Shown here: positions 35,053 through 46,870 of the stretch, piece after piece
Position numbering within the stretch: position 1 is the stretch's first letter
Layout of the letters: each line of letters starts with the position of its first letter
Origin: Hevea brasiliensis
Lineage: Eukaryota > Streptophyta > Magnoliopsida > Malpighiales > Euphorbiaceae
DNA length: 64,000 bases
Direction of reading: 5' to 3'
Assembly: GCF_030052815.1 (NCBI RefSeq)
Contig: NC_079495.1
Location: 40,615,651-40,679,650 of the forward strand
The notes under the pieces: model-generated
What the model was told of the DNA's origin: nothing
The model's database searches: none
The model's input: only the letters and a program-made list of their open reading frames with translations
Position numbers and translations under genes: made by a program

Positions 35053-37148
35053 TGTTAGTAGTATGACCTAGAGCATATCATTTAGTATGTATCTTGTACA
35101 TATTTTTAATAATAAAAGGCATTTCCACTTTTCCGTTTACATAATATATTTATGTGTAATAGAAAAGGTCCATTGATATTTTGTTAGAAATATTATTCTT
35201 AAGTTGTTAAGAATATGAGTGACAATATTTCTAGCACAAAGTATCATAAATAGGTTCACAATCGAGAATACTTCATAATAAGGACATGACTTATCCAGAA
35301 AGATTGTATTCATGTTTGTTCCCAAGTTATTTATATGAGATATAAATAAGATGGAATGGTGAGTCTCATGTCATATAACAAACATGATAGGCACTTATAA
35401 ATGATAAGTAGGCCGAACCAGTGACACTTATGACAAGCACATGGAGTTTACTCTTGTCAATGTTTTGTCATAAATCATATTAGTGCATATAATCATTAGA
35501 CCTGAGATAGCACGGTTATCTTGTATATAGGTAGTTTTAGTTTGATCGCTTTCATACTTGTACTATGTATGGGTATATGGGCATGTGTTGGCTCACGCTA
35601 GTTATATATGGAGGTAGGTGTTGATCAAGATGGAATCTGTTCCTCTAAGTAAATAGAGTTAAAATCCTATGTTCATTTAATTGTTCTTGATGTTTCAAGT
35701 TCTGGCAGACAGATAGATTTATTCGTAAAAGAGTTTACGATGAGAAAAATCTTTTAATCAAGAACTTGAATTAAAAGAGAACATAATATTCATAGCAAAT
35801 GGAGTTTGACATAAACCATGACTCCACTTGAGTTGGGATTTTGTAATGCAGAGATTCTAGTGCATGGTAACATATGATTATAGGTTCATTTAAGGTAAAC
35901 CTTATTACTAATTGGGTGGCCATGGCATGCTATGCTAGGTGTTAACCATGGTCTATGAGGTTCATAAAATGATTTAGAGAAATCATTTATGGTAAGAAAG
36001 AGTTCGATGATATTAAGAGTTGATATCATGTCTCATTGCCAATTAGTGATGAGCCTAGTAAGTCACACACATACACAAGTTATCACCTATTTAAATATGA
36101 TTTAATTAATTAATTAAAGAGTTTAATTGATTAATTAAATAGATTTGGTTTGCAATTAAATTGCAAAGTCTCTAGCATGACTTGAAACCAAATCTAGATT
36201 ATTGGATGTGTAGTATAAATTAAATTTATATTTAAAGTGTTTAAATATGAATTTAATTGATGAGAAATTAATTAATAGAGATTAATTAATTAATTTATAT
36301 TTGATATAAATTAATTAGAAGAAGAAAATAATTATTTTGGGTTAAGAACTCAAAATTAAGACACGAGGGCATTTGGGTCATTTCACGATGTGACACGTGG
36401 CACCATGAGATGGTGACACATGGCATAACACATAAGCTTGCCAAATATTTTTAATCTTGTAAGATGATTAAAATCAAGATTAAATATAGGTTTGACACTT
36501 GGCACAATGTGATTGGGTCACTTAAACCTAGGGCTAATCAAAAGGTGACATGTGGCTAGGGTTTAATGTGTTAACCTAGCTATTTAAGTGGGGTTATGAA
36601 AAGAAAACATAACCAGCAGCCTCTCCTCTCAATTTACACGCCCCTTTGAGCCTCTCCAGCTCGTTCTCTTCATCTCTCATCAATTCAAAGAGATTAGCCA
36701 TCAATCTCTTGAATTAAGAACACTAGAAATTGTTTCTAGTGTCCTGTTTACATCTCTAATCTCTTAAAAGGCGGAACTTGAATTTCTAATTAATAGAAAA
36801 GGCTTTAGAAGCTGTTCAAGGGCTGCCATAGGTGTTCTTGGTATGGACAAGCTAGAGGGACAACATCCGTGTCCTCAAGACGAATCTCAAAGCGCAGACA
36901 TTGCGATTGCATCAAGAGGTTAGTGTAATCGTTCTTGATTTAATCTAGGGTTCTAAAATTAATCTGATTAATTTTAAAATCTTAAATGGCAAATACAGAT
37001 CCAAAAACATATTAAAAGAGTTTTAATATGTTGTTTATCATTGAAATCAAATAGATAAAAATAAATCTTGCATGGTGCATGTGACCCTAGGTGAAAATTT
37101 TTGAATTCAATGGTATAATCTTGTGTTTTTCACGCTTCCGTTCCTTCA
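35053..37148 (+). repeat. A4 3' LTR
   Basis: 2,096 bp, TGTTAGTAG to CCTTCA. G-box CACGTG at 36394-36399. It ends against the CCATC duplicate and the second part of the A3 LTR. Confidence 0.92.
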
Positions 37149-37153
37149 CCATC

Positions 37154-37644
37154 TATTCTTCTTCATCTCTCATCAATTCAAAGAGATTAGCCATCAATAT
37201 CTTGAATTAAGAACACTAGAAATTGTTTCTAGTGTCCTGTTTACATCTCTAGTCTCTTAAAAGGCAGAACTTGAATTTCTAATTAATAGAAAAAGCTTTA
37301 GAAGTTGTTCAAGGGCTGCCATAGGTGTTCTTGGTATGGACAAGCTAGAGGGACAACATTTGGTGTCCTGAAGACAAATCTCAAAGGCGCAGACACGCTG
37401 CAGTGCATCAAGAGGTTAATGTAATCGTTCTTGATTTAATCTAGGGTTCTAAAATTAATCTGATTAATTTTAAAATCTTAAATGGCAAATACAGATCCAA
37501 AAACATATTAAAAGAGTTTTAATATGTCATTTATCATTGAAATCAAATAGATAAAAATAAATTTTGCATGATGCATGTGACCCTAGGTGAAAATTTTTGA
37601 ATTCAATGGTATAAACTTGTGTTTTTCACGCTTCCGTTCCTTCA
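37154..37644 (+). repeat. A3 5' LTR, second part
   Basis: Continues the A3 LTR after A4: 27201 and 37154 join without loss when one CCATC is removed, as the uninterrupted A3 3' LTR (48479 onward) shows. It carries variants such as 'cttggtatgg', 'acatttggtg' and 'gctgcagtgcatcaag', which recur at the end of the shared LTR at 58518. Confidence 0.92.
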
Positions 37645-39429
37645 ATTGGTATCAGAGCCACTACGTTTGCCATTTAGATTGATGTTTATATGATTTAATT
37701 GTGTGTTTGATCATGAGATCAAAAGTTCATTGCTGGTTGCAAAGCCAAGGTGGCGGCATAAATGATGAACACCATGGTGCGCATGGTTGATGCACCACAA
37801 TGGTGTGCAAAGGTAAATGGATGGTGAATGTGCAATTGTTGTATGATCTAAGATCCATTTTATGTCTAATTAAATTGTTTAATTAGAATTTTTATCATAC
37901 AATTAAATTATGATTCAAATCAGAATTTTAAAAATTGTTTGAATGTGATTCAAATCTGAATTTTAAAAGTTGTTTGAATGTGATTCAAATATGAATTTTT
38001 AAAGTTGTTTGAATCATATTTAAATCTGATTTTTTAAAATTGATTGAATAAAATTCAGATCTGATTTTTTAAAAAATGTTTGAATGTGATTCAAATATGA
38101 TATTTTAAAAAATGTTTGAATGTGATTCAAATATGAATTTTTAAAGTTGTTTGAATGTGATTCAAATCTGAATTTTTAAATTTGTTTGAATGAGATTCAA
38201 ATCTGAATTTTTAAATTTATTTGAATCATATTCAAATCTGGATTTTTAAGTTGAATATAAGATATTCAATTTAATTTAAGTATGTATATTTTATTTAATT
38301 GTTAAATTGTGATATGCATGATGGATGATCATGGACTATAAAAGACCAATGTGATTGGATTTATTTCTTTTATGTTTCTTTGGGATTGTAAATTAATTAA
38401 TTTATTTTAATTTATTTTGGGCATGTATTATTAAGTTTGTAATAATTTTTGGGTTGTAATTTCATTTATTTAAGTTCTTGTAAATTTGCCTTGGTATGCC
38501 AAGGATTACTATGTAATATTGGATTGCAAGAAGTTCAAGGAGGTCAAGAGCATTGGTGGGACCAGTGGGAGGAATTCAAGATCAAGTGTTGATTATGTAC
38601 TTCTTCAACAACTCTTGTAAAATGAATAAATGAAATGCACCTAGGAATGCCCTGATTCAATTCTTGGTGGCTCATAATTGAATCCCTTAGAAAGTTCATG
38701 ATCATACCATATTTACTGCTTATCCATGAATGCATGAGATGTATGGGAATGTATGCAATTATATGATATATGCATGCCAAATAGATAATGTGCAAAGTTA
38801 GACCTTAATAGTAATTAGAATGACCATAAAATCTTTCAAACAAATGATTAAGTTGAAAATGCTATAATTAAAGTAGTTATAACATAGGCCCTCCATTGGG
38901 GCAATTATTTTAAGAAATTTTAAATAGTTGCATAAGATGCAATTAATTTAAGAGATTTTCTTAAGAATAATTGTTAAGCATGAGATTTTGTAAATATGTA
39001 AATAGTTTAGTGGCCAATATTGGATGTACCTGAGGACATTAAAATTATTTGCATAATTACTGGCTCAATGGGATCAACTTAACTAATGCAAGATAAGTCA
39101 ATAATGGATGTACCTGAGATTTTGAGCATTAGGGGCTAGGTAAAGGATTGAACCTCACATGAGATGTGATGGGCAAGGAGTTGCTCACTTATAGTTTATT
39201 GTAATTCCAATAATGGATATACCTGAGGATGATCAATAGAATTATAAGAATTCAATAACCTACTAGAAATCCATCCAACTAGGATTTTTGTTTTCTACTT
39301 TGGAAGTGTAGGATTCGCTAAGTTAGTGGGAGGACCAATTTGATTAAAAGACCATAATCATTTTGGTTAATTACATGATACATTTACTAATTAATCTGGT
39401 TATTTTCTGCAGTTAATTTTCTTGTAAAA
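37645..39429 (+). other. A3 primer site and leader
   Basis: TGGTATCAGAGCC at 37647-37659, then a 1.77 kb leader with the inverted-repeat array (37908-38250), the GC-rich hairpin (near 38490) and the three TGGATGTACCTGAG sites (39020-39240, the third with a G-to-A change). The first 250 bases differ from A4 and A5 and match A6 (for example 'gatgaacaccatggtgc'). Confidence 0.85.
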
Positions 39430-41457
39430 ATGAAAACAGAACAACCACCACCATCCAATATCCTTGCAAGCATACTTGATCGCAATCGGTTGACAGGACC
39501 TAATCTGTCTGATTGGCTAAGAAATTTGAAACTTGTCCTGAACCTTGAACATATAGGATATGTTCTAGATTCAAATGTTCCTAGTCCCTTACCTCCAGAG
39601 GCCACATAAGAGCAACATGAAACTTTGGATAAGTGGAAGGAGCATGATATGAGAGCTAAGTGTTACATGCTTGCTTCCATGAGTAATGAGTTACAAAAGC
39701 AGCATGAGAACATGTTGAGTGCGAGTGAGATCCTCCTTCACTTACAAGAGTTGTATGGTGACCACAGCAGGAATGCTAGGCATGAGATATCTAGATAGCT
39801 ATTTCGTATGAGGATGTCTGAGGGACAGAATGTTGGGGATCATGTCCACAAGATGATTCGGCTGATTGAGCAATTGGAACATCTTGACTTCAACATGGAT
39901 TTCCAACTACAGACGGATTTGATCCTTCAGTCCCTTCCTGAGTCTTTTGGGAATTTTGTGACAAATTTCCATGTGACTCAACAGGAATGCACCTTAGCTG
40001 GTTTACTCAACATGTTGGTTATTGCCCAAAAGAATATGCCGGGCAATAAAGGAAAAGAGGTAGCTTTGATTGCTTCTTCTTCTGCTGGAAAGTCCAATAA
40101 GAAGAAGGGCAATAAGAAAAAGAAATCTCAGATTCCTGGTCCTTCCAAGAAAATAGCTAAACAGAAAAGGAAGACCAAAGCTGACAAAGGCAAAGGAAAG
40201 TGTTTCCACTGCCAACTGGAAAGTGTTCCATTGCCAGTAAAAAAGTGTTTCCACTGGCCAGAGTATAGCAATCTAAAAGAATGCAATACCATGGTGAAAA
40301 CCAACTCAAGTTCAAAATATATTTGGCACTTAAGGTTATGTCATGTTGCAGAAGATAAGATTGCAAAACTGAAGAAAATGGGGATTCTATCCTTATTAGG
40401 CTCTGAGCCTACTCCAACTTGTGAATCTTGCCTTCAGGGCAAAATGACTAGATCACCCTTTGTTGGACAAGGGCTAAGAGCTAAAAATATTTTGGAACTA
40501 ATATATAGTGATGTATGTCGTCCATTTAAAGACATGGCTAGAGGGGGCTTTCATTATTTTATTACCTTTACTGATGATAAATCAAGATTTGGGTATTTGT
40601 ATTTGATGAAATACAAACATGAATCCTTTGAAAAGTTTAAAGAATTTAAATCTGAAGTAGAAAATCAAACAGGAAAGAGTATTAAAGCTCTTCGATCAGA
40701 TCGTGGAGGTGAATATTTGAGTTCTGAATTTGATGAATACTTGAGAGAGCATGGCATTGTTTCTCAGCTGACTCCTCCAGAAATGCCACAGCTGAATGGT
40801 GTATCTGAAAGGAGAAATCGTACCCTATTGGATATGGTACGTAGTATGATGAGCTATACTGATATGCTAATCTTCTTTTGGGGATTTGCATTAGAATCAG
40901 CTTTGTATATTCTGAATAGGATTCCATCAAAATCAGTTTCTTCCACACCTTATGAGATATGGCATGGAAGAAAACCAAGTCTTAAGCATGTTAAGATTTG
41001 GGGTTGTCCAGGTTATTTCAAAAAGCTGAACACTGATAAATTAGAGACCAGATCAGAAAAAGGTCGATTTGTTGGATATCCAAAAGATAGTTTTGGATAT
41101 TATTTTTATTTGCCTACTTCACAAAAGGTTGTGATAAGTAAAGATTCCACATTTCTTGAACAACAGTTTATTCAAGAAGGAGGCAAAGGAAGGCAAATAG
41201 AGTTAGAATTGGAGAATTCTGACCAACCAACAGATCAGATGGATATAGATCCATCTAGTCAACCTATACCTATTGAGGAAACATCTACAGCTGTTCCTTG
41301 TAGAACAACCAGGGTATCTCACCCACCAGTGAGATATGGTTTTCTTTATGAAGAAGAACAAGAGTTGTCTATTCATGAAGAAGTAGATCACGGAGATGAT
41401 CCACTTACCTATGAAGAAGCTATATCAGATATAGACTCTTCAAAAAAAATGGATTGA
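39430..41457 (+). pseudogene. gag-pol: A3 Gag fused in frame to integrase, protease absent
   Basis: One frame from ATG 39430 (MKTEQPPPSNIL) with two stops, TAA 39607-39609 and TAG 39796-39798, then open from 39808 for 549 codons. Parts by residue of that open part: Gag C-half 1-130 (DFNMDFQLQTDLIL, Lys-rich tail), repeat linker ~130-150 (KCFHCQ ... KCFHWPEY), GAG-pre-integrase WHLRLCH and CESCLQGK, then integrase with Asp 235, Asp 298 and Glu 334 (D-x35-E). The last part is the integrase C-terminus and acidic linker. The zinc knuckle lacks its second half and no Asp-Thr-Gly protease exists. The frame ends at 41457 because a run of eight A replaces four ('cttcaaaaaaaatgg'). Confidence 0.88.
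40195..40260 (+). repeat. 21-23 bp tandem repeats at the A3 Gag-integrase junction
   Basis: Units 40195-40217 (23 bp), 40218-40239 (22 bp) and a third from 40240. There is one unit fewer than in A1 and A5, yet 23 plus 22 is 45 bp, so the frame is still kept. Confidence 0.85.
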
Positions 41458-42784
41458 TGCTATGAAATCCGAGATTGATTCCATGTATAAGAATCAAGTT
41501 TGGGATCTTGTTGACCCACCTGAAGGTATTGTACCTATAGGGAACAAATGGGTTTTCAAGAAGAAAATTGGTTCTGATGGAAAGGTAGAGACCTACAAGG
41601 CAAGGCTAGTAGTGAAAGGGTTTCGCCAAAGGCAAGGAGTCGATTATGAGGAGACTTTCTCGCCTGTTGCCATGCTTAAATCAATTAGGATTTTATTAGC
41701 AATAGTGCATACTATGATTATCATATTTGGCGGATGGATGTCAAAGCGACTTTTCTCAATGGATACATTGAAGAAAACATTTTCATGGAACAACCTAGGG
41801 GTTTTGAATCCCAAGATGGTTCCAAGGTATGCAAGCTAAAGCGATCCATTTATGGGTTGAAACAAGCTTCGAGGAGTTGGAACATCCGTTTTGATGAAGC
41901 CATTAAATCCTTTAGTTTTATCAAAAATGAGGATGAGCCATGTGTATATAAGAAGGTTAGTGACAGTGCTATCACTTTCCTTGTCTTATATGTGGATGAC
42001 ATACTGTTGATGGGTAATGACACAGGTATGTTGACCACTATAAAGGTATGGTTGTCAAATACATTCTCCATGAAAGACTTAGGGGAGGCAACCTATATTC
42101 TTGGGATTCGCATATATAGAGATAGAGCGAAAAGAATAATTGGTTTATCCCAAAGTCTATACTTGGAAAAGGTGTTAAAGAGGTTTAACATGCTTGATTC
42201 CAAGAGAGGATTGTTACCAGTGAGACATGGTATCCACCTTTCTAAAGAGATGTCTCCACAGACAACTGAAGAAAGAGATAAGATGGCCAGAATTCCATAT
42301 GCTTCGGCTATTGGAAGTTTAATGTATGCAATGTTGTGTAATAGGCCGGATATCGCATATGCTGTTAGTTTGACTAGCAGGTATCAATCCAATCCAGGTT
42401 TGGAACACTGGATAGTCATCAAGAATATCCTTAAGTACTTGAGAAGAACTAAGGATTTATTCTTGATTTATGGAGGTGGAGACTTGCAATTGGATGGTTA
42501 TACTGATTCTGATTTCCAATCAGATATCGATGATAGAAAGTCTACCTCTGGATATGTGTTCATTTGTAATGGAGGTGCAGTCAGTTGGAAGAGTTCCAAA
42601 CAAAGCACGACTGCAGATTCCACTACAGAGGCTGAGTATATTGCTGGATCAGATGTTGCAAAGGAAGCTGTTTGGATAAAGAAGTTTGTTACAGAACTTG
42701 CAGTAGTTCCTTCCATTGAGTCAGCAGTTCCACTACACTGTGACAACAATGGAGTAGTCATACAGGCTAAGGAACCAAGGTCTC
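41458..42784 (+). pseudogene. pol: A3 reverse transcriptase and RNase H, one frameshift, cut by C2
   Basis: 41462-41839 begins RT (NQVWDLVDP, NKWVFKKKIG, KARLVVKGF). A shift near 41703 ('atagtgcatac'; the copy A6 has 'atagctgcatac') moves to 41734-42784: MDVKATFLNGY with Asp, LVLYVDDILLMGND with the Asp pair, GEATYILGIRIYRD, and RNase H with acidic residues in YTDSDF, TTEAEYIA and HCDNNG. All RT/RNase H catalytic residues seen here are present. The frame runs straight into the solo LTR C2 after AKEPRS and resumes at 46661. Confidence 0.88.
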
Positions 42785-45700
42785 CGTAACACCCCTATGT
42801 TCGGTAATGCGTTCTACTGTTCCGGTGACCAGTGTTGTCCGGACAGCTAGGATGCCTAGAACTACACTTCGATATGAGTGAGGAGACATTAAATAATGAA
42901 ATACAAGAAAAGAAAATACAAGAAAAACAAAGGAAAAATAATAGCAAAGAAATGTAACCAAGTTAAGCGAGCCGAAAACCCTAGCGATGGGTGACCGCAC
43001 CGGGAAGTCACGGCGTGGACCGTTGACTAGCCCTGGACCACGGGAAACCCTGGAAAATATTTTTAGGATTTAAATAGACACCAGTTGAAGTACAAATACC
43101 ATTAGAAATATCAAGAAAAATTAAATAATTAGTACAAAGAAAAGTGAGAAATCGAAAAACGGACAAAACCCGGTGTTACCGAAAAATCGAGAATGCAACC
43201 CGAACAGAGGCATTGTGGTCATTTGACATCCTGAATTGTCTTTTGACCTAAATGTCCATTAAAAATAAATAATATTACACTTGGAAAATATAATGAAAAA
43301 TTAATTTAGGGGTACCTAATGTAAATAGCAAAAATGGAGGGTAAATGGAGTAATTATCAATTAAAACATATAATATGATTTAATTAAGGTGAGTGGACCA
43401 CTAAGGGAATTAAAAATTCACTAAGTGGGTAGATTACTCAACTAATGTCTTCTTCTTCCTCTCAAATCCTCACTTTTCCGAATTGAATTTTCTCTCCATT
43501 GTCCACCATGGCCACACCTTGCATGCAAGCTCCACTCCTAATGATCAAGCCACAATTTCTCCAATTGTTCTTCATTAAACTTGTTCTACACATCATGGGC
43601 AGCATGTAGGAAGCAAGAAAGAGAATTTTTGGTGAGGTTTTGAAGAATTTCCAAAGTGGTAAGTTTGTGTTTTTGATTATTGTTTAATTAAAGTTTGTAA
43701 GGATGTTATGGGTGTTTGAATTATGGAGAAATTTTTGAGGTTTGATGTTTAAATGGAGAAGTGTACTTTTGGCAGCCATGGAAACACTTTGAAGGCAGTT
43801 TATTTGTGCTTGTAAATGGTGAATTAAATGATTGATTAAATGTATATTGTGCAGGAAATTGTTTAGGTGATGTATACTTAGTATATGTAAATGTAAAATG
43901 AAATTAAAGCTTGGAAAGTAATGGAATGTAAGTGTACCATTGTGGCAGTTTGCTAACCCTTGAAGAATGCTGGAATTCATGCTTGGTTTATGGAATAATG
44001 ATGTTAAAATGTGTTGGTTGTTATGGCAGTTTGAATGTATGTATAGTAGTGTGAAGGTTAGACATGTGAATGAGCTTGGTTATGGAGTTAAATTATTGTA
44101 AATTGAGTTGGGCAAATTCTGCACTTGTTGGTGCACATTGAATGTAATTGTAAGCTGCCAAAATGACCTATAATGTGTTGTGAATTATGTTTAGGTCATG
44201 GTACAACAAGAATTAGTTTGAATGTTAAGTTTGGTGAGTGTTAAAAGTGATGTTTGATATGTATGCAAGAATTTCAATAAGGCAGTTTGTGTTTTAGGCC
44301 TATAACTTTAAGTGTGTGGCTCCAATTGGTATGAGACAAATTGGAGGTGAAACTAGGCACAAAATGTGCCAACTTTCATGAAGGAAGCTTGCCAAAATTC
44401 TGCTTGCAAGGTAGCTTGAAAAATGACAAAATCCGGATTAAGTGCAAATAAGGCCTGAAAATTGACCATTTGGGCAGCAGTTAGTGTTTAGGCCATAACT
44501 CACTCAAAACAGGTCCAATTGACCTGAAATTTTGACCATGAATAGTTAAGACTCTACAAGTATTATGAAGACACCAAAGCCCATAAATGACCATAAGCAA
44601 GTCAAACATCTTGTACAAGTTCGGGTCCAAAAACTGGCCGAACCAAAATTGACATAAAATGACCTAAAGTGACCAATTTTGATGCAATTTGACCAGCAAT
44701 AGTAAAATGACCATAACTTGGTCTACATAATTTAGAATGACCTGAAATTTTGCCCCGCGTTCCATAAGACATAGATCTACAAGTTTGTAGTTTTGACCGA
44801 AACCCGAAAACCAAGGGAACTAGGTCGTCCGGCTAGGTCAAACTAGTATCCCGGAGTCCAGCAAATCGCAAGAAAATGCAGTATACACGGAAATGAATTT
44901 GGTAACATGTACCAACCCTAAAAGACTATTGAATGTGATATATTAATGACATGAAAACCTAAATTACCTAGAATGTACCAAGGGTCGACATAGTAGGTTG
45001 ACTAAGCGAATAAATGAATTCAGTGAATTAATTATCAAGCATTATCGTTAGAGACAGTTTAAATGAGTACTGAAACACTTCAAATTGTGTTTCTCAGTTA
45101 GCAAAGACTCAGGGAGGAAGGAAATCTTGAGTCGAGCCAAGAGACGATTATCAGAGGTTTGTGCACAATAATTAATTCTTTTGAATTTTTCAATTGGAAT
45201 AAATTATGATTATTTGTAATGTTTTAAATTGTGTTTGTGCACAATAGTTATTTCTTTTGAAATTTTCAATTGAAGTAAACTATAATTATTTGTATGTTAT
45301 TGTTTTAAATTGTGTCCGTGCACAATACTTTTATATTCACTACTTTTACTAGCAAATTTATGTGGAGAAATGAGTTATGAATAATTTTTGATTTCTTTAG
45401 TTTTGGGAATATTATTTAGAACTTATTGTGTTGCCAACTTTGCAAATGGAAATTTTGAAATAAAATGTGATTTATGGTTTGTATGAAATATTGTGATTTG
45501 AAATTGTTTTGATTCACACTTGGCATGACACTGTAATTATATTCCTCCCTCTTTGACTTATCAGTCTGGGGTGAGTGTGATTATGTTCCTCCCTCTTTGA
45601 CTTGCCAGTCTAAGGTGAGTGTGGATGAGTACTCATTATTCAGCTAGCTTCCTCCCTCATTGATTTCGATTATTGGGGTGAGTGTGTCTTGTCGTGGTGT

Positions 45701-46660
45701 ACAACACGGCATGTGTGGAAAAAATTGTGTCATGGCCTAAATTATGTTATCGATTGGCAACATTGTATTATTCATTATTTGATCGAATTGTGTTATTGAT
45801 TTGCAAAAGCGGTATTATTGATTATTTGATCGAATTGTGTTATTGATTTGCAAAGCGGTATTATTCAGATTATTTGATCGAATTGTGTTATTGATTTGCA
45901 AAACGGTATTATTCAATTACTTGATCAAATTTGTGTTAGGTGAATTTTGTAAATTGTGAAACGGAATTGTGAATCATTTGATTTGTGAACTGTCGATAAA
46001 AGATTTATATATCGCATTTCAAATTGTTATTGTGCACCATTGAGTAAATTTTACTCAGCGATAGCTTTTCATTCTTGTCGCAGTAGACAGACCGATAGAG
46101 GCGAGACTAGGGCCGCTAGTACATTCAGCGAGAAATCATCGGGTATATTGAGTATACCATATTTAGCATTTTATATTGTAATGTATGTTCACTCTATGTA
46201 TATAGTGTTCTTGGTTTTGAAGATTGTAAATTAAAATTGTACATTAAAGTTGTAAAATAAATTATTAGTTATTTGGACTTGTAAAAATTGTATTATATTT
46301 CTTGTATCTCAGTCTTTGAAAAATTATTGTGGATTTGTGTTGAATTATGCTAGAGTTTGAGATTGTGAAAAATATTGAAGTGCTTTTCTGAGTTTTTGAA
46401 GAATTGTTTTATCCAAATTACGGAGGGCACTCTCTGCCAAAATTTTTTGAGAAATTACTAATAGTCTAAATGTGTTAGTTAATTCACCTCGGTTCAAAAG
46501 GTTTTTAACACTGTAAATAGTGCTCACCACTGTAAAAGAAGTAAGAAAAGTTTTGAAAATCCCTTGTAGTGTATTTAATGGGTTATCGATGGCGAAGTTG
46601 GTAATTCATTACGTATACTACGGGATCATGTTATGCCTTACAGAGGGGTAAGGTGTGACA
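42785..46660 (+). mobile_element. C2: solo gypsy-C LTR inside A3
   Basis: 3,876 bp, from CGTAACACCCC (first base C where T is expected) to GGTGTGACA, flanked by GTCTC at 42780-42784 and 46661-46665. It is homologous to the C1 LTR end to end, with no primer site, gag or second LTR, so it is a solo LTR left by LTR-LTR recombination. It splits the RNase H coding of A3 between Arg-Ser and His-Gln-Lys. Confidence 0.92.
45739..45926. repeat. Four ~47-bp tandem repeats in the C2 LTR
   Basis: Units 45739-45784, 45785-45831, 45832-45879 and 45880-45926, with core gaattgtgttattgatttgc and tattatttgatc. Two more small tandem blocks precede it: 'cctccctctttgactt' units at 45541-45690 and 'gtgcacaat' units of ~70 bp at 45163-45330. 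The C1 LTR lacks the 47-bp array in this form, which explains part of its shorter length. Confidence 0.8.
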
Positions 46661-46862
46661 GTCTCACCAGAAATCCAAACACATAGAAAGGCGCTACCAC
46701 ATTATCAGAGAAATAGTTGGGCGGGGCGATGTAGCCATGCAGAAAATAGCATCAGCTGAAAATCCAGCTGATCCATTCACTAAGCCTATGTCACAGACTC
46801 AGTTAGACCAATATCTTGAGAAGATAGGTCTAAGATATTGTAATGAATGGCTCAAGTGCTAG
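46661..46862 (+). pseudogene. pol: A3 RNase H C-terminus after C2
   Basis: Continues the frame left at 42784: HQKSKHIERRYHIIREIV (conserved His region), then GRGDVAMQKI, NPADPFTKP (last catalytic Asp region) and a TAG at 46860-46862. With C2 removed it is a clean C-terminus. Polypurine tract AGTGGGAGAT at 46861-46870. Confidence 0.88.
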
Positions 46863-46870
46863 TGGGAGAT

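Larger units (their letters stand above)
27202..37148 (+). mobile_element. A4: complete family A element with protease region
   Basis: 9,947 bp, 5' LTR 27202-29302, 3' LTR 35053-37148. The target duplicate CCATC lies at 27197-27201 and 37149-37153. It is inserted into the 5' LTR of A3. It is the only plus-strand family A copy in the window that keeps the zinc-knuckle and protease region between Gag and integrase, so it represents the fuller form of the family. Its coding frames are broken by many one- to few-base losses. Confidence 0.94.
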
